Of a stretch of 22,620 nt of DNA, positions 1 to 12,600 are shown piece by piece. How positions within the stretch are numbered: the stretch's first letter is position 1; each line of letters starts with the position of its first letter. Source of the DNA: Apostichopus californicus. Taxonomy: Eukaryota > Echinodermata > Holothuroidea > Aspidochirotida > Stichopodidae. The notes under the pieces were generated by a model. That model did not search any database and was not told the origin of the DNA. It saw only the letters and a list, made by a program, of their open reading frames with translations. A program made the position numbers and the translations under genes. The stretch lies in NCBI GenBank assembly GCA_020650975.1, contig JAIPMN010186978.1, positions 1 to 22,620 of the forward strand, read 5' to 3'.

Positions 1-20
1 AATTCTTCAAAGCCTTCAAC

Positions 21-114
21 TTTTTTGGTCGTCCGAAGGACTACCAAGCACACAACATTTTGAAAGATTTGGTAGTCCGACGTAAATTCTAGTCGTCTCG
101 GACGACCGGGAAAA
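21..114. repeat. Nested foldback repeat (MITE-like)
   Basis: The outer arm TTTTTTGGTCGTCCGA (21-36) pairs with TCGGACGACCGGGAAAA (98-114), nearly perfectly. An inner pair, GGACTACCAA (about 38-47) against TTGGTAGTCC (about 69-78), nests inside it. The whole could be a miniature inverted-repeat element or part of a larger one cut by the window edge. No target-site duplication can be defined. Confidence 0.5.
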
Positions 115-386
115 TCCTACACTGATTTATCTAGTTTTTGAGTTTGCTGATGGACATCCATTTAGTTATATTTTTTTTACATCAATTATGTAGTCCAAAC
201 CTAGCTTGATGCATTCCAAGGATCCATTCTGAGGAATGGTGGCTCCATATGGAAGATCCAGGTACATGGACCTAAACGTTTGAGGAAGGCTGTTGTAGAT
301 AACTGCAAGAGCAGTAAAGATTTCATGAAGATTAAATATACCTGTCTTGATATTCCTACCACTAGAGAGGTAGCTTGAAAACCTAC

Positions 387-633
387 CTTGTCTGTCAGCC
401 ATGCTATCAAAGAACACCCACTGTGCACCATCTCCACTACCAGCCTTTACAAAGGCCACGTAGTGACTTGTTTCGATGCAGACGACAGAAAACAACTCCA
501 TTCTGTGTTCTGGATAAAGATGCTGAGTATTTTCTGCAATGTCATCTTCATCAACCTTTTCTGCTATCTCGTGAAACATCTTGGTAACTTCAAGAGGTAC
601 AGACAGGTTTGTAATTTTATGTTTCTTTTTGCC
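387..633 (-). CDS. CYLD USP exon with catalytic His and Asp (last visible exon)
   Basis: A 247-bp exon with acceptor TTTGTCGTAG and an excellent donor CAAG/GTAGGT at 387/386. It encodes [36 protein letters not shown] and [12 protein letters not shown]. These match human [25 protein letters not shown] and [12 protein letters not shown]. The catalytic His codon is at 465-463 and the Asp codon (FFDS) at 408-406, equivalent to human His871 and Asp889. The frame stays open to a stop at 166-168, but those 73 residues do not resemble the conserved CYLD C-terminus, and the splice donor falls exactly after ADRQ in phase 1. The final exon or exons should therefore lie left of the window. Reading on to 166 is the alternative. 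Confidence 0.9.
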
Positions 634-3600
634 CTACGACAAATAAACACATAGAACATAAACTAATACTGAATTTACATAGCACACTAAAGTGGACACT
701 GGTACTAAACATATTGTCCATACAAGGGTATCTAGTAATTCCGCAACAAATAAGCAACATCCAATTCCCTTTTTGGGAGAACACATTGAGGAGATTCTGC
801 AGCAACAAAGACACATACATAACATAAAGTAAACTAAATATTTATGAATTAAGATACTGAAATACATATCTATGTTCAGTATGCTACAGTAAAATAACGA
901 TGGTATCGTCTCTGATTGCACATTCAATGTTGTGATTTCCCTAATGTATCGACACAACAACCCATCTGACACAACTGACACATCAGACCGAACTGTGCGG
1001 AACAATAATTTGTAATTATCAAATAATTATTGATATCATGTATCATCTATAATCAAATTCTATTCTGATCGCTTAGGTTGAAATTTCCGGATGATGACAG
1101 CACAAAATGACAAAAAAACACAGAAGAGTAAATGCTTTATTTATCATTTTTGCACTCGAATAGTTCAAGATTGTCTTGTCTTTGTAATCACGGTTCCCAT
1201 TTGCTACTACACATGCTTTACTCTGCACATACAGTATTACCGCAAGAATATCTGCAATAGAAAGTACTTGAATGGGAAGCTTAGGGAATTGCAATCAGGA
1301 AGGAGAGGTACAGAGTATTTATCTGTGCATAAGGAACTTATTGTTTTATGAAGCATGCATACATCAAAGTTACATTTCAGAGTGTGATAATAATGGTTTG
1401 TCAGACTAACTTTGTAGGTAATTCATATATTGAAGATAAATATCTCACATGTTTTGCAAGGTAGCAATCTACACAGAAGCTTTGAATGACATCTTTGTCC
1501 TCATCTGCTGCCACGGGTGTGCAGTCCTTACATTCTACAGAGGCAAGTTTACCACAGTCACTGCACTTTCGGGGACCTGTAAAGCAAATCCATTTACTTT
1601 TTTATTTCATTTGTGTATAATGTATCAAATGTCCATTATCTAGGACCTTCAGCAATGTATTCTGTATAGTTTAGCTAAATGCTATGCAAAATGAGCATGA
1701 AAAAATTAAAATTGCTTCATAAATGAAAAGATATATGGCAGTTTTTATACACAGAAGCATGCAATTTTCAGTAGTTTATGAGAAATAATAGCCTGAAAAA
1801 TCTCTAAAAAAAAACTGTGTGCACAAAATTATTTTTTTGAGCTGACAATGTGTTTTAATTTTTGTTTGTTTTCAGGTAATTTAATAAAGTAGTCTTGGTA
1901 ATGTCATATCTTAGAGGTATTAGTATCACACAATGATTCTTTATTAAAGCAGCTTGTCATCAGCCATGCAAGAACTTTTTTCACAACTACTGTGAAACAG
2001 CTTGATAATACTCTCAGTTTTATACATGGAAATAGATCGGTACTGACGTGGGTTCATTAGCCTTAGTTTTCCCTTTGTAAACTGAACTGCCTTTAGATCC
2101 TTGTGTACCTTTAGTGGAATAATGCATTGCACCTTTGTTTAGATTGCTTATGATTTCTTTACTGGTTTTGTATATTATCCATTGATTGCGTCAAATTGAA
2201 ACAAAATGCACCTTCAAACTTCATGAAAGTTCTGTTTTAAACGGTCTTCGGACCAACAGACAAGCATCAGGAAATGTGGGGATAATAAAATTGTTACTTT
2301 CTTCAGTGCGTGGTAGGTGACAAAGAAGTTTTGTCGAGAAGGTTTCTAATGGTTTCCTGTGAGATTCTATGTTGGTGTCATCTTTTGCTTATTTCACATA
2401 CTGATCTTTACTCCGTAAAGTTTAACAAAAAAAACCTTCAAACACTTCCCCCAGGAATCCCATGGAAAGAGAATGCCAATATGGATAGATGATGGTATGG
2501 TATAAAAAGAGAAATATATTTAAAAGAACTTTGTATTTTCATAATGTTGCAAATATGAATAATTCTGACCAAACCAAAGTCATACCTTTGGTAGCAATGA
2601 ACAGTATCAATAGATCATTTCATATAAAGCCAAAAAAATGCAATTTGTAGCATCAGGAAAGCCATTATAAGCTTTTTTTTAAACCAACAAACAATCAGAA
2701 AGGGATGTGGGTACTAATAATTGGGGTTCAGAAGGGTTAGTGGTGAAGGATGAAAACAATTCTGGTGGCTTTCTTCAAGATTCGTTATTAGGTCAGCTTT
2801 AATTTCTTGAATTCCATTTATTGCATGTAAGCTCTATCAATAGACTTTTTGCAGACCCAAAAATGATGAGATGATGATAAAAAATTCACATTATAGAAGA
2901 AATGCAACAACTCACTGTCTCTGATGAGTGCATTGATATCCATCTCAAGGCTTGGAATGATCCAATCATAAAGCTTGTTTTTCTTGCCATATTTATGAAG
3001 TTGAATGATTAAACACTCTGGTACCTTCAGAATATAGAATTAAAATTCCAAGATTAAATATTTCCTTGTAACCAAGTAAAACTTACGAATAAATCCTTGC
3101 CCAACAACATTTTATCAAAGGGTACATTCATTCATGTGCTTTGTTACCCCTTCCTTCTAGTGTTTCGATCCTTTCTAAAGAAAGACTACTGAAAATGTGT
3201 GTAGTAAACACTGTCTTTGAAATTATGGAGTGACATGTACAGATTCAGAGACTTGCAGTTAACATATATGCATGTTCCTATCAGCAATCAATCCATAAGA
3301 CTGTTACCTACATATATAGTATTCTAGTTGGGAGTTACACCATCGTGGAGTATTGCAAAATAGGTCAAAATGTTAATCGTTAGCAGTACAGTGATGTATG
3401 TACAGGTATCACACCACAATTTAAGTAGTGCACGTGTGACTTTAAATGTAGGAAAATAACCCTAAAGTGACCAACTATATTGACTTTTTGGGCATTTTCT
3501 GAGTCATCACCATTCTTTTTTATGCTTGGATGTTGAAGAGGATAAAATAAACAACTGATGGTCTAAAAATCTGGAAGATTGAAGGTGATTTAAGGTATTT

Positions 3601-6600
3601 TAGAAAATCTTTGGTGAAACAAGAAGATTCTGCAGAGACAGCTGGCAGATGTGTTGGGGAGCACTACGATAAACTTTGAGCTCTTCTATCTCAAAATCTA
3701 AACGGTCATGGTGGCAAAAGTTGAATGTTGCATGATAGCCCAAGCCATTAGCTACCATGTGCCGGTAGGACATGTCAGTTGAAAACTTCTATCTATATGC
3801 TCTAACGACCCTGGAAAGTGACGATTTTAGTGTGTAAGTCAATGGGAGCAATAAATTTTGGTGCGACACCTACAGTATAACATGTGAGGGAACAATAGCA
3901 CTGTAAATCTATCATGGCCTGCTACCTAAAGATTAATAATCAGCCTATACTTCACTTTCATTCAGATCAAACTTGGAGAGTTATGAAGGAAGAATTATCA
4001 ATTGATGATATTCGACTGGCAATCTGTCTTAAACTGTCACAGCCCATTGACATACCTACAGGATCTCTGACATGTTTTTGTACACATTACCTACCACAGG
4101 CAATCGACAGCATAGATTTATTTGATAAGCACATATATAAGTAGTGAACAGGTTACCTAAACATTTTAAGGACTAGACATTGAGGTGAAATGTCATATAT
4201 ACAGTATATTTTTCACTTTAACTTGAACAAAAATAATGTCAAGACGAATTTCCTTATTTTAGCTGGTCTAACATTGTTTATTAAACTCGTAAAACACATG
4301 CGAGATAATTATTATTCCTTACAAGCATCAAATTGGAAAGTGCTAGCCAAAAGTGATTTCATGCATTGAACTACATTTCGAGCCCATGGGAAGAAGTTCT
4401 TTACACAATACACCATAAATTTACACTCAAACATTTAAATCTTAGAGAAGCCGTGCTAACGGAGGGAGTAGAGAAGTAAACTAATCACCTTAGCTAACTT
4501 CAAGTCAGACTGCAGGAAAGACAAGTGGAGCAGATCAGACACTGTTGGCATGTCTGAATTATCTTGCTTTTCCAGAAATATCTGATACATGAAAGACTCC
4601 ATGGTAGCATTTTGGCCTTGACTGTGGAAAAGAAAGTAAACAATAAAAATAAATGTCACTTTTAGTTATTTCAGTTTAATATGATATAGCTTCTGCAGTT
4701 ATCCAAGTTAAACTTCTTGGTCTTCCAATGGTGGTAATATTTTCTACACTTTCAGACTCAAATATAAACATGTCTAACATAGCAACACCCAAAACACTTC
4801 TTTAAAGACATATTGTACATATTTGTTTTTGCTGGCTTTCACTTTTACGGATTGTGTCATTCCTTCACTTCTTTGCTAGAACTTCCTTGTAACTTTTGTT
4901 AAAGCCTTGTTAAATCCTTGTTCATTCTTCAGTTGGTCTATGACAGAACATTCCATCACATGTTAAAGCCTTGTTCAAGCCTTGTTCATTCTTCAGTTGG
5001 TCAATGACAGAACATTCAATCACATGTTATGTAAGTGATTGCTGTATAGAAAATTAAATCTTTCACATTTCTGTTTTCTTTTTGAATGAAACAGATGCAA
5101 ACAGGTAATACCATTACTGTGTACCTGATCTGAAGGAAAGGTTTCACATTCGTTAATTCCTGTAGGAGGGCATGTATGAACTCTTCTGGATCTTTCTCTT
5201 CTGCTTGTAGACCTTGCAAGATGTCTAGGCCTCTTAGCAAGTCACAGAAATACAGCATGTGATCGGCTCGAACATAACCAATGCTTTGGGAAGCAAGAAA
5301 AGAGGAAAATAAAAAACAGAATATGAATTAATGAACATAACCGGAGGGAAACACCTCCCAGGGGTTTTCTTGCCTTTAAATACAATACATACAGTATGCA
5401 GCATGAGAGTAGTTTGCAAGCTAATATCCATGGATGAAGTAATACTGCAGATGGAGAGCAGTATTAATCTAAACAGAGTCAGGGCTTACATGGTTTGATG
5501 ACTGGAAATTGTGTGACATAATAACACAATGATGAAAGAAAAACAGAGGGACATTGTTTGTTGTTGGTAATTATTTTGCATTCTCACTCTAACAACAAAG
5601 AGCTGAAGTTGCATTTGTAATAGCTAACCTGAAGAGATCCTTTCATATTTTGACATCTGCTGACCCCAAATGACTTTTAATGTCTACCCAAATTGATAAG
5701 GTTCTTGTACTCACTATAAGGATCACACATGGCAACATATGGAAACTTTTGCTCTATAAATGGCCCGTTGTCGGAGAATTAAATGCTGTTGTATATGCAC
5801 AGGAAGCTTGCGGTTTTCACTCTCCGACATTGCTGTGAGAGCACTGCACACTGTGGTGTGCTCAGATTAGCCGCGTAAAGGAGGACTTCACAATATTTCT
5901 TACGATGTTTTTGATTTGCTGGTGAAAAGTACGAGCCTTAATATTGACCAATCAAGTCGAATTTTATATCACTAGAGAGAGGTGTCAACAAACTTTTCAT
6001 TGACATAGGAAAGAAATTGGATATATAATCACACTTCCAGCAAGCACAATGTAAGCATTGAGAGATAGGGACATTTAGAAGACATTCACTGCTTCCGAAG
6101 TTGTTTTTACTTTTATGATTAAAAAGTATTAAAAAAGTATTATTGTAAACACAATATTCTTCAAAATGATATAAGAAAGAGTTTTCTGAGTGCCATACTT
6201 AGAAAATTATGAAAAGAGTTAGCGCGAAATGTGCTTATTTTGTAGCCGTTTTGTGCCGAGTTCCGCAAGGAATCCATATGATATGAGCTATGTGATGTAA
6301 CCTATATTTTCATAATTTGTTTACAAGGTTTGTGTTTAAAAGGCTTTAGAGTGTGTGACTTTGATGACCCTTACCCCTGACCACCATAAACAATAAGGTT
6401 CTTGTACTCATTATAAGTAAGCCAAATGCAAATTATGAGAGCCAAAACAGCATTTTGAGGTTTTCACATTTTGCTTTCTGCTGACCCCAAATGACCTTTG
6501 ACTTCCACCAAATACACTAGAGTTCTTGTAATAAATTATGGGGAAGCCACATGCAAAGTATGAGACCCAATGCAGTCTCCACTCTGGAGATATTGTCTTT

Positions 6601-9600
6601 ACAGGTATATCAAGTTTTGACCCCGTGTGACCTTAAGTGAACTCTAATTTACACCATATTGTGTAGAAACTTAACAATACATAAGGCTATCATACCATGC
6701 TTATAAGAGCTGCTTTAATGTTCAGGTACTGGTGATACAGCATTTTTGAGATTTCCACATTTTCCCCTCTGATGATCCCAAATGACTATTGACCTCACCA
6801 AAACAATAGGGTTCTTTTACTAACTATGGGGAAGCCAATTCAAGCCATATATGCTAAATATGAAAACTGCAGAGGTTACCCATCTTGAGATAACCTGTTT
6901 ACTAGCTAAGGCGTCACACATACACGCGCCAACTTGACTGCAAACAGTGCAAAGGTTACTTGCCTGCCTATGGCAAGTAAACAAACGGTGCAAAAATTAA
7001 AGCATTATAGTGTTAGTGCATGGTCTCATTAATGTCATAAGTGACAAGTGATGTCATATTGAAAAACACTTTCACAGCAGATGTGTGTAGCCTAGCTGGG
7101 CTAAGCTCTCTTACAGTTATGACGTGCATATCGAAAAAAGAAAAAACATAAGATAGTGTTTGATGTTATGATCACTGTACCACCGGTGTTGTTCATGGAT
7201 GAAATATGTCCTTTAATGGCTGAAAATGACACTCCTACTAAATATAAATTTATTTGAAGAAAAAATCCAGAAAAACAAGCAAAATGCAGTAATCTGAGGA
7301 TAAAAGGTAGGACATTATAAATTTGATAATGTGAGGAACAAGTTCATGGTTCCATAAAAAAGCCACATATTCGAGAAGATTTAAAAAAAAAATTGTTAAA
7401 ATTTCCAAATAACTAGACAGACTTTCTTTTGAGAAAATAAAAAATTCATAGGATAAGGAATTGGAAATTTTGAGATTCCAACGTCCCATTTGACCCACCA
7501 TTGTAGATAGAAAACTAAATATTCTTCTGAGGAATACTTAAAAACCCCAGAAATTTTTGGTGCCATTACTATTTGATAGCTTCCTATGACACTGGTCTGT
7601 ATTTTTGGACCACATTTGATCAAACGAGTAACAAGACCAAACCAATTAAGTAAAAAAAATTGAAGGTTAGCTGATTTTACTAGTGTTGTCTCAAACAGTC
7701 AATTAACAAAATAAAGTTTTCACAAAACTCTCCTTTCATGCATGTTTCAGGTCTGGGAAGTTCATTCTTCTGTTGAAGGAATCATTTGAGTATCTTGTGG
7801 TGCAAAATCTCTGAATCAGTGGCGTCAGATAATAGAGATTGACATTTGGGGCACAAAATGCTGATAATACAAACTGGAGTCAAAAGCAGGTAGGTTAACA
7901 GATGTTGTCTGGAAGTCATCTGTAGAAGGGCTAAAAATCTGTGTATTTATGCAAACTCTGAGAGAAGAAAGATGGCAGCATGACGATGGCTATGAGCCAA
8001 AGAAAATCTGAGGACTGGGTTTTTGGTCCTGTCTTCTTAAAATGTCCTGCCCTTTAAGGTTTGTTCCCCAGCACAGGTCCTGACATTCTGGATGAGGTGC
8101 ATTCACACATACACACACACATCGTTTCAACTACTTTATGAATGGTCAGCCATTAGAGACAGTGAATGAAGAAAAGGATCTTGGTGTTATTGTTTCAAGC
8201 TCTCTCAAATTAAATACACAAGTTGTTGCCTGTGTGAAAAGAGCCAACAGGATTTTGGGAATGATTTACAGAACTTTTGAAACAAAGGAACATGAATTAA
8301 TGTTGCAACTTTATAAATCTCTTGTTCCTCCACACTTGGAATTTGCCATTCAAGCTTGGAACCCATATTTAAAAGGTGATATTGATTATCTTGATAAAGA
8401 ACAGAGAAGATTTACAAGGATGATACCTGTTTTGTGGCATTTGGCATACAATGAAAGACTTGCTGCTCTAAATCTCACCACATTATCCACCAGAAGACTA
8501 AGAGGAGATTTAATTGAAGCTTTTAAAATTATGAAAGGTTACGTAAAAGCTAGCCCTCAATTATGGTTTGAATTTAGCGACATCTCTTTTACTAGAGGTC
8601 ATTCAATGAAACTGTGCGCAAAATATTCAAAATTGAATGTACGCAGACATTTTTTTTCGGTCAGGGTAGTATCTGAATGGAATGCCCTTCCATAGTCTGC
8701 CATTGATGCTACCAGTATAAATCAGTTCAAGGGACTTTTGGACAGACATCTGCAATGTAGGGGAGTTACAAGAGCTGAGCTCTCTTTCCCTTCTTCATCC
8801 CACACTACATCTGTCTAGTGATGAGGCGTGGGATACAGGTGAATACATACACACGCAATCACCATCGCATAGATTCCTTGAGCCTTGGGGCAAGAAATCA
8901 AAAAATGAACTGACTTGAGTATTATCAAAATATGTAGCTACCATGGTAACTGATAACAAATGTCACTGTGAATGGTCAGAGGTCGAGTGTGCTATAATGC
9001 GCATTGCAATGTCAAAAACTACTCATAAACAGCTTGGTCGAAATGTTCTTTACACTTGGTAGGAAGCAGCACGGTGACTTTTTGTCTTGCAGACCTTTAG
9101 AACAAAATATCAAGTTTCCTTAATGTTTGAATTAAGTAGGAAGTGACTGTTTACAAAAATTAAAGGGTAACCTTCAATAAACTTGCAACTTTTACAGGTA
9201 ACGTGAGTAACCTATGTCATGAATAAAAGGTCAAATCATTGATAATTGACTTTTAGGTATGAATACAAGGACAAAATTGAATAGATCTGCACCCTTCACA
9301 AGTTAAACATTGAGAAAATACACAATTACAAAGGCAACTGAGGTTAACACTCAAACGATGAAAGGACAAACCCCTGTCAGTGCAGAGGGCATGAATAAAG
9401 GGTATATGAATTTTAAACATATAGCCCATAATCAATTGCTTACGAACGGATTTTGCAATGAGATATGCAACGTATGATTTGCCCTCTTTGTTTAGTTTAT
9501 TTCTGTGTTGATGTCTCAGTTGCCCCTAGATTTTTATAGGTGTGGACTTTACCTTACTTTATAATCAGCATTGCACTGGCAATGTAAACCAAAAGAGTTA

Positions 9601-12600
9601 TTCAAATCTAAATAAGAACTGATCATGATACAGAAAATACAAGTGTGTAAGACATACTCTTGGTGCTTCCGTTGTGTTAGTGTTGAATACATTGTGCAAC
9701 TTAAATTGTCCTTAGTTTCTAATATTTTGAAAAGCTATATTCAATCTCAGGTCTTTACATCAATAATCTGTATTTCTGTTACTCAGTCAAGCACCTGCCC
9801 ATCTTTTTCATATTCATGATTTTAAATTAAGCTTTGGGGCCAATCACAACAATAATAATGTAAATGCCATGCAAGTTATAATGCTGCCTCTAGCCAATCA
9901 GCAGTTAGGTAAAAGTTACACTGCTGTCCTTGCAGCAATGTAATTAAGGAATCATTTTTTCATAAACAATTTTCAAATTAACAATAGGCCTACCTTCTCA
10001 GAGGGTTTACAATTGTTGTCCGAAGAACATCCTTGATCTGTTTGATATCATCCTTGGTGGATTCATCATGGAACAAAATTGCATCAAAGACACTGTTGTA
10101 TGCAAACATACTGAAGAGAGTGACATCCATATAGCAGGAGTTGTGGTCTCCTTGGATACCTTTGAACATTCCAACCAGATGAGATTCAACATTCTTTGGA
10201 GGATCAACGTAACCTGTCACTGGTTCACAGTCCTTGCCACCAAAATCTGAAGAGAGAAATGACTTTGTATACTCGTGAACAGTGGAATAAACCCAAGGAT
10301 GGAGATGAATTTGTTGTTATGTGGATTAACAGACTACTTGGGAAACTTCTAATTAATCATAATATTATATGATTAAAATTATGAACAGATATAATGTTAT
10401 TATATGTGTGAGATTAAAACCCAGACAAATTTTGTGACACCAAATGCAAAGTTGAACAAGAAACAAAGCACAATTATTGTACAGTAGGCCCAGACTTTCT
10501 TGGGTTAGCAATCTCTGGGGTTTGGATATATAGCCATCAACTGATCACCGTTCATTGCCACCAAAATCTGAAACGTTGAACTGAACTATCTTAAATCAAT
10601 ATAGCATATTGAATTCCTTGGTCAAAGGAGTAACCTTTCTTTCATTCGATAAATAGAGAACCAACATGACAACAGAGTGACATTTGACCAACATACCCTT
10701 AAATATGGTGAGCTTGCAAGCATGTCAGGCAGGATCACAAATATCACGATTCACATGCACACACAAAAAATGATAGGAACTTGCATATTACCAGGATGAA
10801 AGTACTCAAGAAATCTACCCAAACATAGCATCGAGTCAAGAATGTCTGATGGTGACGTAAAGTCACAATGCAAACAAAAGCAGTTTGCCTATCAATATTT
10901 TCAATCAAATTTTCTGATATAATGGTATGTGCATATAGGTCATATAGGTCATTTCTCTATACTGTAGAAGCTAGAAGCAAATTCTTTTCCAAATCAGTGT
11001 TGATGGTTATATAAAACCTGTTTTTGTGCAAGTTTAAATCTAAGTATTTTAACATTACAGTTTCTTTGCAGTTCCATGTTACAAAACATTCACAGATGTA
11101 CAAAACTTGAACAATATTTTAACATTACTGAATGACCACACATAATTACTTCTATATAGCAATGTTTGTGCAACATATCCAAGCTTGACATCATTCAAAG
11201 CAGAGGCAAGTCCGTCCACTTTGTCAGTTCCAAAGGGTTGAATCATACTCCAGTATGCCAACATGTGATACACTCTGTCGGGGAGGGATTTAAACTTTTC
11301 TCTAAATGCATCTTGACGGACTGGAGAGATTAACAGGTGATCACCAAGTCGTTGCCAGGACTTTAATTCAATCCGTTGGGCTATTCTCCTTAACAGAACC
11401 TCACTCAGACCTAGAAAGGAGAATGGATACAAAACTACTTGAATGCATAGCAACCTTCATGAATGATATTGAATGTTATTTCACATTCAATAAATGACAT
11501 TCCTTCACAAAAGCTACGACATGTAGCTACTGAAGATGCAGACATTTTCCATCCTCAGGAAACATTTGGGATAAGATCCTAATATAGGCAATATCTCTCC
11601 ATCGCTAAGAAAAGAAAGTTTGTAAAATGTAATACTTTTCAATCTTGGTTTGTACGTTGCACCTTTCAACTAGAACCATGCAACTGCATAGATCTAATTA
11701 ATGATATTTAATTGTCCAAACCTTATTGTTTCTCTGACCATTATCTAACTACCAAATCAATGCCTTTCATATAATACACACAAGACCCGCACCCACAGTG
11801 ACTGAGAGATGACAAAAAAAAACATCTACTGTATCAAGATGCGGATATGCAAAATTGCTTCATCACTAAACACTACTAAATGTACTGTTTGGGTATTAAC
11901 CCCTGTCAAGTAATACAAACAGTTTAGCCATGCTCCCTTGGCCCCATACCACCCACATTAATGTCACTGCCCACATTCTCTTTCTTCCATCTGATTCTGA
12001 GGTAGAGGGTGAAGCCAAAAAAAGAAGTATGTAATATTTTATTCAAATAAAATTCTAGCATATAATGTAAACTTTTCAGGAACGTTGAAAAAAAGAAGTA
12101 CCCAAAAAGGTTGTTGAAAAATACCTTGCTCAATTTCTTCAGCCAGAGTATTTTGACCAATAGAACGACAGGCTTTTACAAGTTTCCTCAACTTACTACA
12201 TCCTTGCTCCTGTTTGTACCAAATGTGAAAAACAATCCTGAGGCTTTCATCTGGAAGCACATCCTGCTTCATCTTTTCATCGATGTCACTTTGCTTCATC
12301 ACAAGTTCACTAGCCAACTTTCTCCAGTCTTTACGTGCCGAAAATATCACTGCATTCAAAATGGTATCATCAAACATTCCACGGTCAGGAACTGCAAAAG
12401 AAACACAATTTCTTTTGAGAGAAGGGGAATGGAAGAAGTCTAACAAAATGATGTGTCAGCTGGATAATGACATAAAAGTACATAGTGGCTAATGTGACAG
12501 GGTTTTCTACCATTTACAGTAAAGAGGAAGCTTGTTCATCGGGTGGTTTAAAGCTGTGAAATGGTATTAGGAAAGAATAGCCACCACTGCTTCTTCAATT

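Larger units (their letters stand above)
5284..9993 (-). other. Large intron, 4.7 kb, with mobile DNA
   Basis: Intron between the catalytic-Cys exon and the EKDPEEF exon. It carries a roughly 150-bp repeat array (about 5650-6990) and a 5'-truncated LINE (about 8126-8905). The rest (5284-5640, 7000-8100, 8910-9993) is AT-rich without a recognised feature; the minus frames at 7250-7623 are low-complexity and A/T-rich. Confidence 0.75.

Noticed and set aside
345-386. A 39-bp GT...AG segment inside the frame after the His/Asp exon as an intron
   Set aside because: Too short for animal splicing, and a better donor lies at 386.
375-654. Plus-strand frames opposite the CYLD His/Asp exon
   Set aside because: They are antisense shadows of a conserved minus-strand coding exon and show no motif.
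10068-10250. Plus-strand and second minus-strand frames over the catalytic exon
   Set aside because: Shadows of the conserved CYLD reading frame.
12111-12492. Plus-strand frames opposite death domain C
   Set aside because: The minus strand has a canonical death domain with proper splice sites; the plus frames have no recognisable domain.
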